DNA from: Tethya wilhelma
Taxonomy: Eukaryota > Porifera > Demospongiae > Tethyida > Tethyidae
Direction: 5' to 3'
DNA: 64,000 nucleotides
Assembly: GCA_964030475.1 (NCBI GenBank)
Contig: CAXIPT010000004.1
Coordinates: 2,634,639-2,698,638 of the forward strand
Under the pieces are notes generated by a model. The model had not been told where the DNA came from. It was given only the letters and a program-made list of their open reading frames with translations, and did no database searches. This document shows, piece after piece, positions 1-11,281 of the stretch. Each line of letters begins with the position of its first letter. The first letter of the stretch is position 1. Both the position numbers and the translations under genes were made by a program.

Positions 1-45
<45 letters not shown>
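1..45. repeat. (CT)n microsatellite at window edge
   Basis: Pure CT dinucleotide run reaching the left edge of the window. It lies in the intron before the RGG-protein exon. Confidence 0.95.
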
Positions 46-48
<3 letters not shown>

Positions 49-175
49 ACAAGTTTTCTCTCTTGAAAGTCGAGAGAGAACCTTTGATGTTAGTAGTACT
101 TAGTACATTGTTCCAGAACTAATTGTCACATTACTTGTCTTTAATTTTATCCTCTGATCCTACACAAATCCACAG

Positions 176-466
176 AAACCTGATGTCATCCCTCAAGCTC
201 GTAAACGGCCCACCAACGAAGGAGCGACCCCAGCAAAGAGAAAGCCTTCTCCAATCAGATTCGAGTCGTCCTCCAGCACCAGCACCAGCTCCAAGAGAGA
301 GAGCATGGATTATTACACCCCACCCCGAGACCGATTCAGCAAAGGGGTCACAAATGGTGCAAAGTTCAGTGAGGGTGGAAATAGGCGTGGCAGCTGGAGA
401 GGAAGGGGGCGTGGCGGTCGTCGTGGTGGGCGTGGTCAAAGAGGTGGGTGGAGACGATCAATGTAA
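176..466 (+). CDS. Terminal exon of an RGG-box protein (5' part outside window)
   Basis: The exon starts after a CACAG acceptor at 171-175 in phase 0 and runs to TAA at 464-466, giving about 96 residues. The first half is basic and serine-rich. The end is an Arg/Gly tract with repeated RGR, GRG and GGR motifs, closing in GGWRRSM. RGG tails of this kind bind RNA and are arginine-methylation targets in many nuclear RNA-binding proteins. Nothing here identifies the family, because any folded domain lies upstream of the window. An AATAAA signal follows at 642-647. The choice of frame rests on the acceptor, the absence of stops and the biased composition; the longer overlapping ATG-initiated frame is rejected because its composition is arbitrary. 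Confidence 0.6.
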   Translation, partial: KPDVIPQARKRPTNEGATPAKRKPSPIRFESSSSTSTSSKRESMDYYTPPRDRFSKGVTNGAKFSEGGNRRGSWRGRGRGGRRGGRGQRGGWRRSM

Positions 467-962
467 CAACAGTTTAAAACCTTCCTTTGCTGTAAATTAT
501 TTAGTATTGTATTTTTGTCACACTGCTAAGTCTTACTCTATTGTATCCTATATTAGTACTTTGTGTCATTTTTTTCCCTTCCGTACGTTACTATGGTAAC
601 AACACATGTTTTCACATGCTCAAAGTATGTACTTGTAATGGAATAAAATATATATTATCCAAAGTCTGTTAACAAGTGTTATCATACATATAAGAAGCAT
701 ACATTATACATGTATAAGCAATAGTCTACCTACAATAAGATTATGAGCTTAAAAATTAGTCTGTCTTTATAATTACACTACATATATATACTTCCACTAA
801 AATTAATTACTCAATATCATAAAAACAATTTTAACTGTTGCTACTTAAAAACCTACATGATCAATAGTATTTTTAAAAAAATAATTATTTCGTTTGCTTT
901 AAAATTAATTTGTCTTTAGTTCTGTGTTAATAATAAAAACCTGGCACCTGTGTGCCCTCAGG
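467..962. other. 3' UTR and convergent intergenic DNA
   Basis: AT-rich sequence between the RGG-protein stop and the stop of the minus-strand membrane protein. It holds AATAAA at 642-647 and an X-box-like palindrome, GTTACTATGGTAAC, near 588-601. No coding signal was seen. Confidence 0.5.
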
Positions 963-1964
963 CTATTTGTTGCCTGGGGGTACATACTCATTAGCAATGA
1001 GTAGTGACTTGTCATCGTTACCATGGTGATGTTGAAGCCATTCATCGTCATAAGTGGGCGGAGCATCGACATTAGGATTGACAAACGATGTAGCAAGCAA
1101 TACCCTCGGAGTCTTAAGACCATTCCTGGCACGGACTATACGTCGTCTCCTAATAATATAATGATAAAAATTAATATTATGAAATGGATTGACTACAGTG
1201 AAACCTCCAAACAAACTTTAGGGATACTATAAATTCGATCAGCAGAGAAGTTGTCCACTTCTCGGAGATTCTGTTTGTATTGCTATAATAAGGATTGGAA
1301 TTTTGGGAACTTGACTATATAAGAATTGTCCTCTGTTGAGAGGCTTATAATACAGCGTCCCTATCTCATAGTGTCTACTATCGGTGGCTGTACTGTATTA
1401 GTGAGTGAAAGCCATGCAGGTTATTATATTCTTCGATCACGCAGCGTTTTTTGATCCCCAGTGCAATTGTATATAAGTAGGCTGGACCATGTGCACGCAC
1501 CCTATAGCTAGATGCATGTTTATACTGTTCAGAAATTGATGAAATGCATGGGAGGCAATGAATATTATTGCATGTCAACCCTCTCGATCAATTGAGTTTG
1601 TAGGAGGATTGATTCTAATTAATGCCCACCTTTGACAGAGTGCCAATGTAGCAGCCACTATAGCCAGTGCCAGTATAACTCCTCCAATGACTGGGAACAG
1701 GTACATTGTGTTTGCATCCTTGTACGCAATGGTGCTCGACTCAGTGGTTGGCTCAATTGGTCTCGGGCGATAGTCTACTATTGGCTTATTGTGAGGATGG
1801 TGAGGGTGGTGAGGCTGTGAGGGGTGTGGGGGTGATGGTGCTTGCGGTGTAGCAGCAGGGGGGTGCTCCATATAGCCTTCAGGACAGCATGTGAACGTGG
1901 CTTGAAGGAAGAGTGGCTCTGAAGGAACACTGAAACTGTGGCAGGCAGTTTGTACCTGAGTGTG

Positions 1965-2036
<72 letters not shown>

Positions 2037-3505
2037 CACAGTGAAACAATCTATAGCTTTATATGTGATATGTAATAATTCACGTATTAATTTTTGATCT
2101 ATCCACACATAAAAGGGTTTTTTAACATAAAATTATGCTCAGTTATAAATTGCTATCATACTGCATGCTCGTTGCATAGCCTGAAACCAGCTAAATTCGG
2201 TATATTATTGGCAGGAGAGTGTGTGCTGAGTCAGCGCTTAAGTTTGATACTAAAATTAATAATTCATAAGGATTTGTTATGTTTACATATGTACGTACAG
2301 TTGTCTTAACGAGCAGGGGTGTTTCATTTCCTCTCCGCAGTGCACACTGCGTGTGTCCAATTGCCTTCCATTGACTTGCACTCTTACAGTTGACAACATT
2401 AGTGCCAACAATGACATCAATGCAGCCTCCCTGCTGGGGTTCATCACCTACAGCAGAGGGGGGAGTATTTGTTTGTGTGAACATATATAGAGCTATATAG
2501 AGCTAGTGCAATGAATATACTGCATAGTATAACTACATTGGAATAGGCATTTTCTTTTTGCAAAGTATTCAAAGATAAAACTGCAAATTTTGCCATAAAG
2601 AACTAGTAATAGCAAGCAACAGAATCTACGAAAATGTGTTTTCAGACTGAGAAATTATAGTTGTTTCCTGGCTGAAAAAATGTCCTAAGTTATAAGTTTT
2701 ATGACTAGTATCCTACGTATATGGGGTATTATAATAAGCACATGTCGACCATACTATACTATATCCCATACACGTATAGGGTACTAGCCCCCTCCCCCCT
2801 GGAGTCCTGATTGAAAATAAACGTGCATGTACTAACTTAGCCTCGTATTGAGACCTTCCCCATATATAGAATATTTCAAGAGGAGAAAAGAGGGGGGTAA
2901 ACTTTGCAACTCGTGAAAAATATAAAATAGGCACCTGGGAAGGCCTGGGAACGAGGCTACATGTGCTATACATGTAGTTATAGTGCAGGTGATCTCTGGT
3001 AGTAACTGTTGATCTATGTCATTGACACATGTAGCATGCAATTGGGAGTCTAGACTGGGTTAGAGTTTGGCTGGTAGAGTTCATTATTATAGGTGGACCT
3101 ATGGTACCCTTTTTTCAATAATGTACGTATACATGCAAAAAAAAAAGTTTTGGTGATTTGAAACATAACAATTTGGCACAAGTCTACTCCCATAGACGGT
3201 ATCTTGCTTACTTTTTTCCTTTCCTTGATCCATTTCCACGGAAACACAGTGTGCTATTGGTACTTCCAGTAGGTCAGGGTGATAGATTGGCCTGCACTCC
3301 TGACCTGTAGGACAACTATGACCAACACAAGGATCAGGAAGACCTGCAGGACAAAAATTGTGTACATAATGAGACCAATATTGCATGATTGTGTATGAGT
3401 GTGTGTACCTTGGAGGGAGATATCTATTTCTTCATTGTTAACATTCACATTGAGCGACAAATCTCCATTGCCATAGCAACCAACAACAAACACCACCAAA
3501 AGAAA
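963..3505 (-). CDS. Single-pass membrane protein, Cys-rich ectodomain, PPxY tail (first exon not found)
   Basis: Five phase-compatible minus-strand exons were traced: 3505-3409, 3343-3212, 2447-2299, 1955-1630 and 1149-963. They encode about 297 residues. In order there is a hydrophobic start (probable signal peptide core), an acidic stretch, a DPCVGHSCPTGQEC cysteine cluster, and a second cysteine region with CKSASQWKAIGHTQC. Next come a segment ending TFTCCPEG, a Pro/His-rich stalk, a transmembrane helix of about 20 residues (FPVIGGVILALAIVAATLAL), a basic RRRRIVRAR stop-transfer and a roughly 60-residue tail with a PPTY motif of the type that binds WW domains. The W...A...C...FxCCP spacing recalls the copper-binding domain of amyloid-precursor-like proteins, but the tail has no NPxY, so that link is weak. 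The initiator ATG must lie in an unseen exon upstream of 3505. Confidence 0.55.
1972..2034. repeat. (GT)n microsatellite
   Basis: GT/TG run interrupted by one TC. It sits immediately upstream, on the minus strand, of the acceptor of the membrane-protein exon that starts at 1955. Confidence 0.95.
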
Positions 3506-4279
3506 CTATAAGTATAACAGAAGTTGAACGCAAGACTTAGTACAGTTTTTGGTAAGATGATCAGTTTGGCCAGTTCATGCATTTATAAGTTCCATGCAGA
3601 GTAACTCATACACTAGCTAACATAATTGTTATGAGAGAATTCTCCATATGGAACATTAGTTTTTGCGTTGAAGTTCTATAAACAGTTCATGTTTACAGCT
3701 ATTATACAGACATATTACACATCTGGGGGAGGGGCTAGGTACACCACTAATTTTTCTTTGCCAACTTGCACGATCTACCGTAGGATAGTAATATAACCTA
3801 ATGCGGTTTATTTATGATATAAAGCTACACTTATCAAGTAAGCAAGCTGCCATTGGTCAACTCACGGTCAGGCTAGGTGATGGCGGCGACATTTTGTTTG
3901 CTGGGGGTCCAAGTGCCACGCCTCCTCTTACTGTCAGTGGCACAGCCAGCTATAGCTCAAACGCAATATCTAGGGATGAAGACTATCCCAGTAGCGCTTC
4001 TTGTCGATCTCTTTAACACTCAAAACTCCTTCAGAGCGCTTCAAGCAGCTCTGATATGGATAAACAACAACAAATTAGTAAACGTGGGTGGTCAATGAGA
4101 TCACGTGCTATACTTTTGACGGAACATGACGTCATAGCTCCAATAAAAGCATTTTGTTCTGCGCACCTGTTCAAACACTGACAGCTTCAAATAGTCATTA
4201 GAACCAGACTCTTGCCTGCTACTACCCTACCCTACTACCTGACTAGCGTCACTACCCAGACACTTCACCTCGAGAAAAA
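3506..4279. promoter_or_regulatory. GATA upstream region with CRE and E-box-like motif
   Basis: Region between the membrane-protein gene and the GATA start codon. It contains a full palindromic CRE, TGACGTCA, near 4128-4135, the type bound by CREB/ATF factors, and TCACGTGC near 4102. An open frame from 3877 to 4098 (73 residues, hydrophobic start) is present, but no continuation was found and it is treated as non-coding. Promoter activity is inferred from position and motifs. Confidence 0.4.
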
Positions 4280-7200
4280 ATGGAGAGCGTTGCTTTGGAG
4301 ACGTTGCCTGAAGATCCAGCAGATATCTACATACCGACGATTGCTGAGTCGCATCAGTCTGCAGCCGCGCAAGGTTCAGCGAGCTCTTCTGGCAGTTCTG
4401 AGAGCGGCTCTCAAGCCGTACAGCTACCCACCATCCGCTACACTCCAGCAGGCAGTGGTTCATCAAACGTTATTCCACCTCTCCTTGCAGCAAGTAGGAC
4501 GATAGTTGCTGATGCTACCCCCATCTTGCAAGGCATTCAGTACAGGACAACCTTCTGCACGCAGGTCCAGTTTGCTCAGACGTTTCATTACCCACCCACC
4601 CCACCTCTGGAAGGTCTTTCGTCAGACGTTGAAGCCTCCAAGCACGAGCAGCATGGCATTGATCAACACGCTATGGAGCAGTTGGCAATCCAACCTGCGC
4701 TGGAGTATAGCCAAGATAGCAACACTCACGATAAACCACCTGTGAATCCTTTTCCTTCTCTTCCCACTCCACCAGACATAGAAGCTCTCCACCAACAACA
4801 AGCTTCTCAACAAGCTTTAGACCAGCAGCAGCAGCAGCATCACAGTCTCACCGAACCTGATTCTGCTACGCATAGCCCGTATAGCAAGACTCCAAACACA
4901 TCGCACTGGCCTATACAACAGTCGAGTTCGTCCGCTGGTAATCTGTGCTTCATGTCGCAGAGCATGTCTTCTAGCCATCCTTCTCTTGTGCCGTACTGTA
5001 GCAATGGTGGACGTGGACCGCCTGGACTCCAACCTACGACTGCTATCTACTATCCTGTGCCAGGGAAGGGCATGAATGGTGGACCGTACAAGAAGATGCC
5101 ACCACTCCTGAAAGATGGTGAGTAGTAGGTAGTAGAAGAACTGTGTGTGAGTGTGAATGTACATGTATTAATGCAATTAAGGGTCCTGGGACTGTCTCAT
5201 CGAGTGAAAATGAATCAGTGTAGATCCATCTTGATTGTTTTTGTTAAAAGTGAGCCTGGCAGTTGACAACTTGCCTCTCATTTAATTATGTCTTGTTCCT
5301 TTGGTGGCTAGCATGTCCAAGTTAACCCAGGTGCTAGTAATGGTCGCAAATAACACTCCCAGCATATGTTGCTCTGTTCCTACAGAGATATAAAGAGGGA
5401 GTTAGGGTGAGCTCCTGACAATTAGGGTGTTTTGTTTGTGTCCTCATTGTGTGTGCATGTGCGTGAGAGAGGGAAAGGGTTTTAATGCATTACGTTATGC
5501 TGGCTTGCACATTGAGTGAAATTGATCAGTAAATAGTGTATGAATTCTGTTGTGAGTGCAGTCATCCAGCATAATATTAGGTGAAGGCTAATGGATGATC
5601 TCACATCCACAGCAGAGTCCTGTTTGTGCATTTATGGATCTGAATACCCAGTGTCACTGACTAGTCACTTCATCTAGATGTCAGTTCCATGAGTGGTTCC
5701 AGTGAATAGATCCCATCTGTTGCAGGCTTGAGATAATAAGTGCTAATGACTGCTCAAAATGTTGCAAATTATCAACCTTGCCTCCATCCCTAGCCTTCTT
5801 AGCCATACTACTCAGAGTGATGGCCCCCTCCCTGCATACACCTATATAGCCTACATGCATATGAAGTAGTCCTGCTCACTTCCAAGTGAGTGTGTCAGTT
5901 GCACACACTAGTGGCTTCCTCCCCCTTTTTTTTCTCTTTCTCCCTCTGCTCAATGGCTCATCTTTGATGCAGCCTCTCTGCATTCCTGTGGCTGAGGAGG
6001 CTTTGGTGTTGCATGGCTTGGCAGTCTCCCCATTCTATAATGAACTGGCCTAGACTTTAGAAGTTCAATCTCCAATTGTGTATGTGTATGCAAATTAATG
6101 ATTATAGAACTTACTACAGTACTTCATTAATTTTATCTTTCTGCTTGAGAGTTATAGCTGGTTAGTAAAGATAAGAAGGTGCTTACTGTTAGTTTTGTGG
6201 CCTACAAGCTTGTTATTGGCTGCTGATTCATGGTGTCTACTAGCAGACCTCCAAAAGGGTGAATGAGGCTCTCACTCCATTGGAAGCCAAGAAAGTGGTG
6301 ATGATTGCCTGGTGTGTTAGTTTAGCAGAAACCTTCTACAGTTGTAAAGAACTTAACTAAACATTCCTCTATAGTTGCCATGGCAATAGACTGGGCCCAA
6401 TAGAAGCAGTATAATATAGATTTCCTGTCTATGGAAATATTATGGAAAAGAAAAAAAAAATTAAAGAGTTGCCTGCTATGATCGTTTCATGCAGTGTTTT
6501 GTATCTTTTTGCTTGTTTTCTACTGATTGTTGTTGCCCAGGACCTGTGTCTGTACACTATCTTGCTGCATGCTGCAGTGTGCAACAGTTTGTTAGCACTC
6601 ATGCATGCAGCCCAGCGCAGTGTGTATACACTGTGCTTGTGCATTACATGTGTGTTGTTATGTTGTGGTATTGGTGCTCACTGGAGCATAACGGAGTAGT
6701 GAAATGCTTGGTCGCTCAACCGTGACCAAGTTGCTTGCAAATGCGCATGCACAAAACACATCCAGGTGTATACTAGATGCAATAAATAAGAGTGAGCCCC
6801 TTCCAATTAGCAGTCTCGGTATGGCCATTTAGAGTGTACTGGGTGGATGGGTAACTCCTGTCATTTTGTTGCCCCTTAGCTGTAGCTTCTTTGATGAATG
6901 GGTAACCCTTGTGGAATAGGTCAATTTGGACCAGCTGGTGATCCATAAACAGGACTATGAATCTCATTAATAAGGGGCGGTACTCCCTACAACATTTATT
7001 AATCAGTTGCAGTTGTTGCATATAATTAACTGATGATTTTGATAAAAGATTCAAAATAATAATAGTGATTTTATTATCCTGGCCTGATAGACTTTATCTG
7101 CTATAAAAAAACATAAATTTTCAAGTGCTTTATCAACTCATGCACTTTTATCAGTAAGTTTGAAATTCAAGTGTAATCTCTATCTAACCAGCTACTTGTC

Positions 7201-9018
7201 ATATGTTTTTCTATCAATCTTGTGAGACAATCTCATCAAATACTTATGATATTCACTTCCACACACTTCCAGGCTCTCTGAGTCCAGTTGGATACAACAG
7301 TCGCCAGTGCACCAACTGTAGTGCCACATCCACCCCCCTATGGCGCAGAAACTCTGAAGGCAAGTACCTCTGCAATGCTTGTGGGCTCTACTATCGAGTC
7401 AATGGAACCAACAGAAATGGAACACAAAAGAAAAAGGTACTTTTTCCTCTTCGGTGCTAGCGTAGCTTAGCGTACTAGTGTGTTTGTGAGTGCTGACAAT
7501 ATAGATTTCGGCATGTGATATTTTCCAGGCGTACAATTGTTTCCAAATTGAGACTTTTCGAGGGACTGTGTATGGGTTATATTCCACAATCCCGTGATAT
7601 GTGCCATTGTATATGTGTGAAGGTGAATGTGTGTGTGTATGTGTGTGTGTGTGTGTGTGGTCGTACTGGGGGGTGATTTCATCTTGAGGAGAACAAGTGA
7701 GTCATTCTTTTAGCCTAACCAGAACCTTTCCTCCTAACTGATAAGACCTACCACACCACCAAGGACAATCTATGTGTGCCCACTCACACACTCACACTAG
7801 AACTGTGAGTGTGTAAGTGTGTGAGTTGTGAGTGTGTGAGTACATACTACTCTGAACTAACCACTGCATTGTGTCTCTGTGTGTCTTGTGATCTGTATAT
7901 GGAGTACACTAAATTATTCATAAACTACAATTTTTTCTCTTTTTTTTCCTCCCTTCCTCGTAAAAATATCTTCTTGCAAAATCTTAGAAATGCCTCAACT
8001 CTGATCTCACACACACACACCTATACACCATATTCCCTCGCGTCACTGATGTACGCTTTCACTATCGCAGTGCATTGCATCAAAGATAAACATTCACTAT
8101 AATGCGTCCAATCAGATTTATAGCCATCTCGTATCAGTAGTTGCCGATCTATTTGAAATGAGAAGTTTATCGTTTGCATGTCCGTCTTAGTGTGATTTGG
8201 GACAAGACAATCATCTCTGTTGAGATAAGATAGCCGACGCCACTAGGCAAAACAACTGAATGAAGAAGAAACGTCCTGTTATTCAAAGCACAAGCTCTTA
8301 CTGTTGATATTGAATGTAGAGCAGGGGAGATACGCAGAGATAAGGGCGAGCGATTACGTTGCCAAAAACATATTGAAACATCTCTATACACAATGTGTGC
8401 TACACTTAATGTGATGCATTATAAACACCCTATAAGTGTGTTTGTGGTGATAATACCCCCAGTGTAGAGTATTGGCGAGCATGCCATGGGCATTTTCAAG
8501 AACCACAGGGCGGTCTTTTCCCAAAGTTTTTTCTGAAAAAGATGGATTTTCAGAAAGGTTTTTAGTTTAGTGAGTTTCTTCTAAAAAGTACCCACCTTGC
8601 CACAGTATAATTTTAAGTGGAATACCTATATATCAAATGTCACTGTGTCACATGTTGGTCTGTTATTGTAGTTTCATTATGTGCTGTGTGTGCAGAGTGT
8701 GATAATGTAGAAGTGTTCATTGTGCTGCAGTTCCACTTACAAAGTGGTGGGGGGGTATTTTCCTTCAGGGGGGAGTAAGCTCAGCTCTATATAGGTGTTC
8801 TTCCTTCACTATACAACTGCTGCTTGTTGTGCTACTCTAGAAGTCCTAGTGAAACTGGTTTAGCTGTGGCTGGAGTGTTTCCTAGTTCTCTGAAATAAAG
8901 AAGTTGGCCATTTTCCTTCAAAACTGCACGACAATTTGATCAGTGATAAACATTTTTAGGATCCTTAAATAGGAATCACAAATAATTAATACAAGCATAC
9001 ATTATTACTGTTGTTACT

Positions 9019-9085
<67 letters not shown>

Positions 9086-9838
9086 CTCTCTCTCCCTCTC
9101 CCCCCTCCCTCCACTCATGCAGAAGACAAACTTGAAGTGTGTCAACAATAAATGCACCAACTGTGGTACTACAAAGACAGTTCTCTGGAGAAGAATGGAG
9201 AATGGAGATCCGGTGTGCAACCCATGTGGACTCTACTACAAGTTGAATGGGGTGAGCATGTGCCTACATGTCCCAGTGCATGAAGTTTCTGTTGTCTGGG
9301 GTTTGGTCTGTGATGTGATGAGAGCAATTTTTGTGTGTGTAGTCAGCTAGTTCTTAGAACAACTCTGCACCCAAATATTATCTAATCAACTTCTTTGAAG
9401 TACTCTGATTATTGCCTGAAGGCCCTTTTCTGTTGCTACTTGGGTTTTAAAAATAGTACAGTTATTTTAGCTGATGGCTAAAGCCTAACAACTCAATTCT
9501 CCCTCTCTCTCCCTTTTTTTCTTTCTTCTCTTTTTGTGTAAAGATGTCTTGTTTTGGTGTTGTTCAAGAACTTCCACCCCTTTTTGCTGCTGGTATGACC
9601 TGTTCCTCTGTTTGTAGAGTGTGGCCAGAGACATACCTGCACTGACCAATCAGAATTGAGTAGAGCTATAATGATATTCACTATGCATTGTTTAGACATA
9701 CTACTGTAGTGAATGGTACATGTGTGTGTGAGTGTGTGCAGAGTGCATGTGTGTGAGTGTTTGGATTGTGAGCTGTTGGAGACTCAAGTACACCCTCTTA
9801 TTTGCTCGAGGAACTCTGCACTGGAGTGTCAGTGTGAC

Positions 9839-9873
<35 letters not shown>

Positions 9874-10259
9874 TGTTGTGTGTGTGTGAGAGAAAGAGCA
9901 AGTGAGTAAATGAGTACATCTGTGTGTGAGAGAGATTTAGAGAATGCATATGGGTGCCTCCATTTCAACCCACAATGTCATCACAACTATTGTAATTATA
10001 TTCGTCCAAGGCCTTATCTAAACTTGGTCTACATGTTGATCATCCACAGTGACACGCTCTCTGCCTCCACACTCCCATTATCTACATGGCTCGCTCTCAC
10101 TCATTGAAACAGCTAGTCTTATCCCCTGACCAAACAGTGCATCTGCTTCTTGTAGAAAGATAAGGGAACTATTTTCATTTACGAGATGTTTTCATAGTTC
10201 AATGTCTCTCTGTATCTTGTAGCTATTAGATAGCTGTAGTGCTGCCTACCCTTTTTGGT

Positions 10260-10341
<82 letters not shown>

Positions 10342-11281
10342 GTACCTATGTACTACTGAAATAGATACTCTAGATGTACTTAGCTGTGGCAGTTTTGTGG
10401 GTTTTGTTGTTCAGTCATTGGATAATGTAAATCATAGTTAATTGCTGCATTGTTCTAAAGGTCAAAGGTTACTCACCTTGAAATTCCCCAATCCAATCAT
10501 GTGAACCAATTCACAGGAAACTTGTGGCCAATATGTGGCATTGCATCATTATGATGTATTCTTATAGGAAATTTTCTCCTACTACACACCTTCCCAGTTA
10601 TTGAAAGTCATTAATATTAATTACTAAGGTTTCTACTCTTATTTATTTTTAATCTCCACACGTACATGCACAATACAGTTCAGCCGACCTTTGACCCTGT
10701 GCAAGGAGACCATCCAAACTCGCAATCGAAAATCTTCGAGTAAATCGAAAAAGAAGAAAACCAAATCGCCAACTTGCACGAACAATGCCGTCCAAATGAT
10801 CGGCGATGGTCACATGATCCCTGTCACGCCCACTCAACCAGGGATTCATCTTTACGGTCGAGCGATTTCTCCCAATACTCCAAATTGCTTCATAGCCACG
10901 CCCACCTGTGGGTTCAACTCCCAGCCTGATGCTCGCTATGCCGATCTCCCCTATGGCTACCCCTCACAGAGCTATGCTGCCGCCAGAAGTGGAGGTGGCT
11001 ATGTGATCGACAAGACCACACCCCCTTCCTATCCACCACCACCACTCCACTGTGACGGGTATCCTTCGAATACAAACGAAGATGTGAAACCGTGCGTGAC
11101 CGTTTCCAGTGCCTTCACAGTGGCACCATCCACAGTGTATAGTCCTCACCCTCCCAGTACTACTGGGGTCGGAGGAATACAGAGTGCTTTTAGTGCATTC
11201 TCAGCTTTTCCCCATCACCATGGCAACCAGCAACACACAGCACCACCAGAACACTCTCCACATCACTCCCCTGTGCTGTGA
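4280..11281 (+). CDS. GATA: GATA-type zinc-finger transcription factor
   Basis: Four exons join in phase: 4280-5117, 7273-7436, 9123-9251 and 10679-11281, giving 577 residues. Exon 1 encodes a long Ser/Pro/Gln-rich N-terminus. Exon 2 carries the N-finger, [15 protein letters not shown]...LCNACGLYY. Exon 3 carries the C-finger, [15 protein letters not shown]...VCNPCGLYY. Exon 4 starts with the conserved basic extension [18 protein letters not shown], then a Lys-rich nuclear-localisation-like stretch and a Pro/His/Ser-rich C-terminus. Each finger on its own exon is the usual metazoan GATA arrangement. The protein should bind WGATAR sites and act in cell-fate control. The C-finger has CNPC where animal GATA factors normally have CNAC, though all four zinc cysteines remain. 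The ATG at 4280 is chosen because it opens the long exon and follows the CRE-bearing region. Confidence 0.93.
5118..7272 (+). other. GATA intron 1
   Basis: 2.2 kb intron bounded by GTGAGT and a TTCCAG acceptor. It contains an almost perfect RFX X-box palindrome, GTTGCCATGGCAAT (6374-6387), several GATAAG/TTATCT motifs (near 6170 and 7092) and no credible coding sequence. Confidence 0.6.
8035..8400. promoter_or_regulatory. Candidate intronic enhancer in GATA intron 2
   Basis: This stretch stands out from the surrounding repetitive intron by higher complexity and more CpG. It holds WGATAR-type sites (AAAGATAAAC near 8082, GAGATAAGATAGC near 8223, GAGATAAGGG near 8335), which would allow autoregulation. 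The enhancer call is inference. Confidence 0.3.
9021..9103. repeat. (CT)n microsatellite abutting GATA C-finger acceptor
   Basis: Long CT tract ending about 20 bp before the AG at 9121-9122. It effectively supplies the polypyrimidine tract for the C-finger exon. Confidence 0.95.
10258..10335. repeat. (GT)n(GA)n compound microsatellite
   Basis: GT run followed directly by a GA run in GATA intron 3. Confidence 0.95.

Noticed and set aside
123..599. 158-residue ORF overlapping the RGG exon
   Set aside because: Frame-shifted shadow. The +2-shifted frame from the 175/176 acceptor gives a coherent RGG tail and ends earlier.
1972..2034. Poly-Thr/His reading through the GT repeat
   Set aside because: Microsatellite translation; the exon starts after the repeat, at 1955.
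3877..4098. 73-residue + strand ORF with hydrophobic start and ALQAALIWINNN, reminiscent of a receptor N-terminus
   Set aside because: No downstream exon, no recognisable continuation, and it lies in the GATA upstream region. Too short to support.
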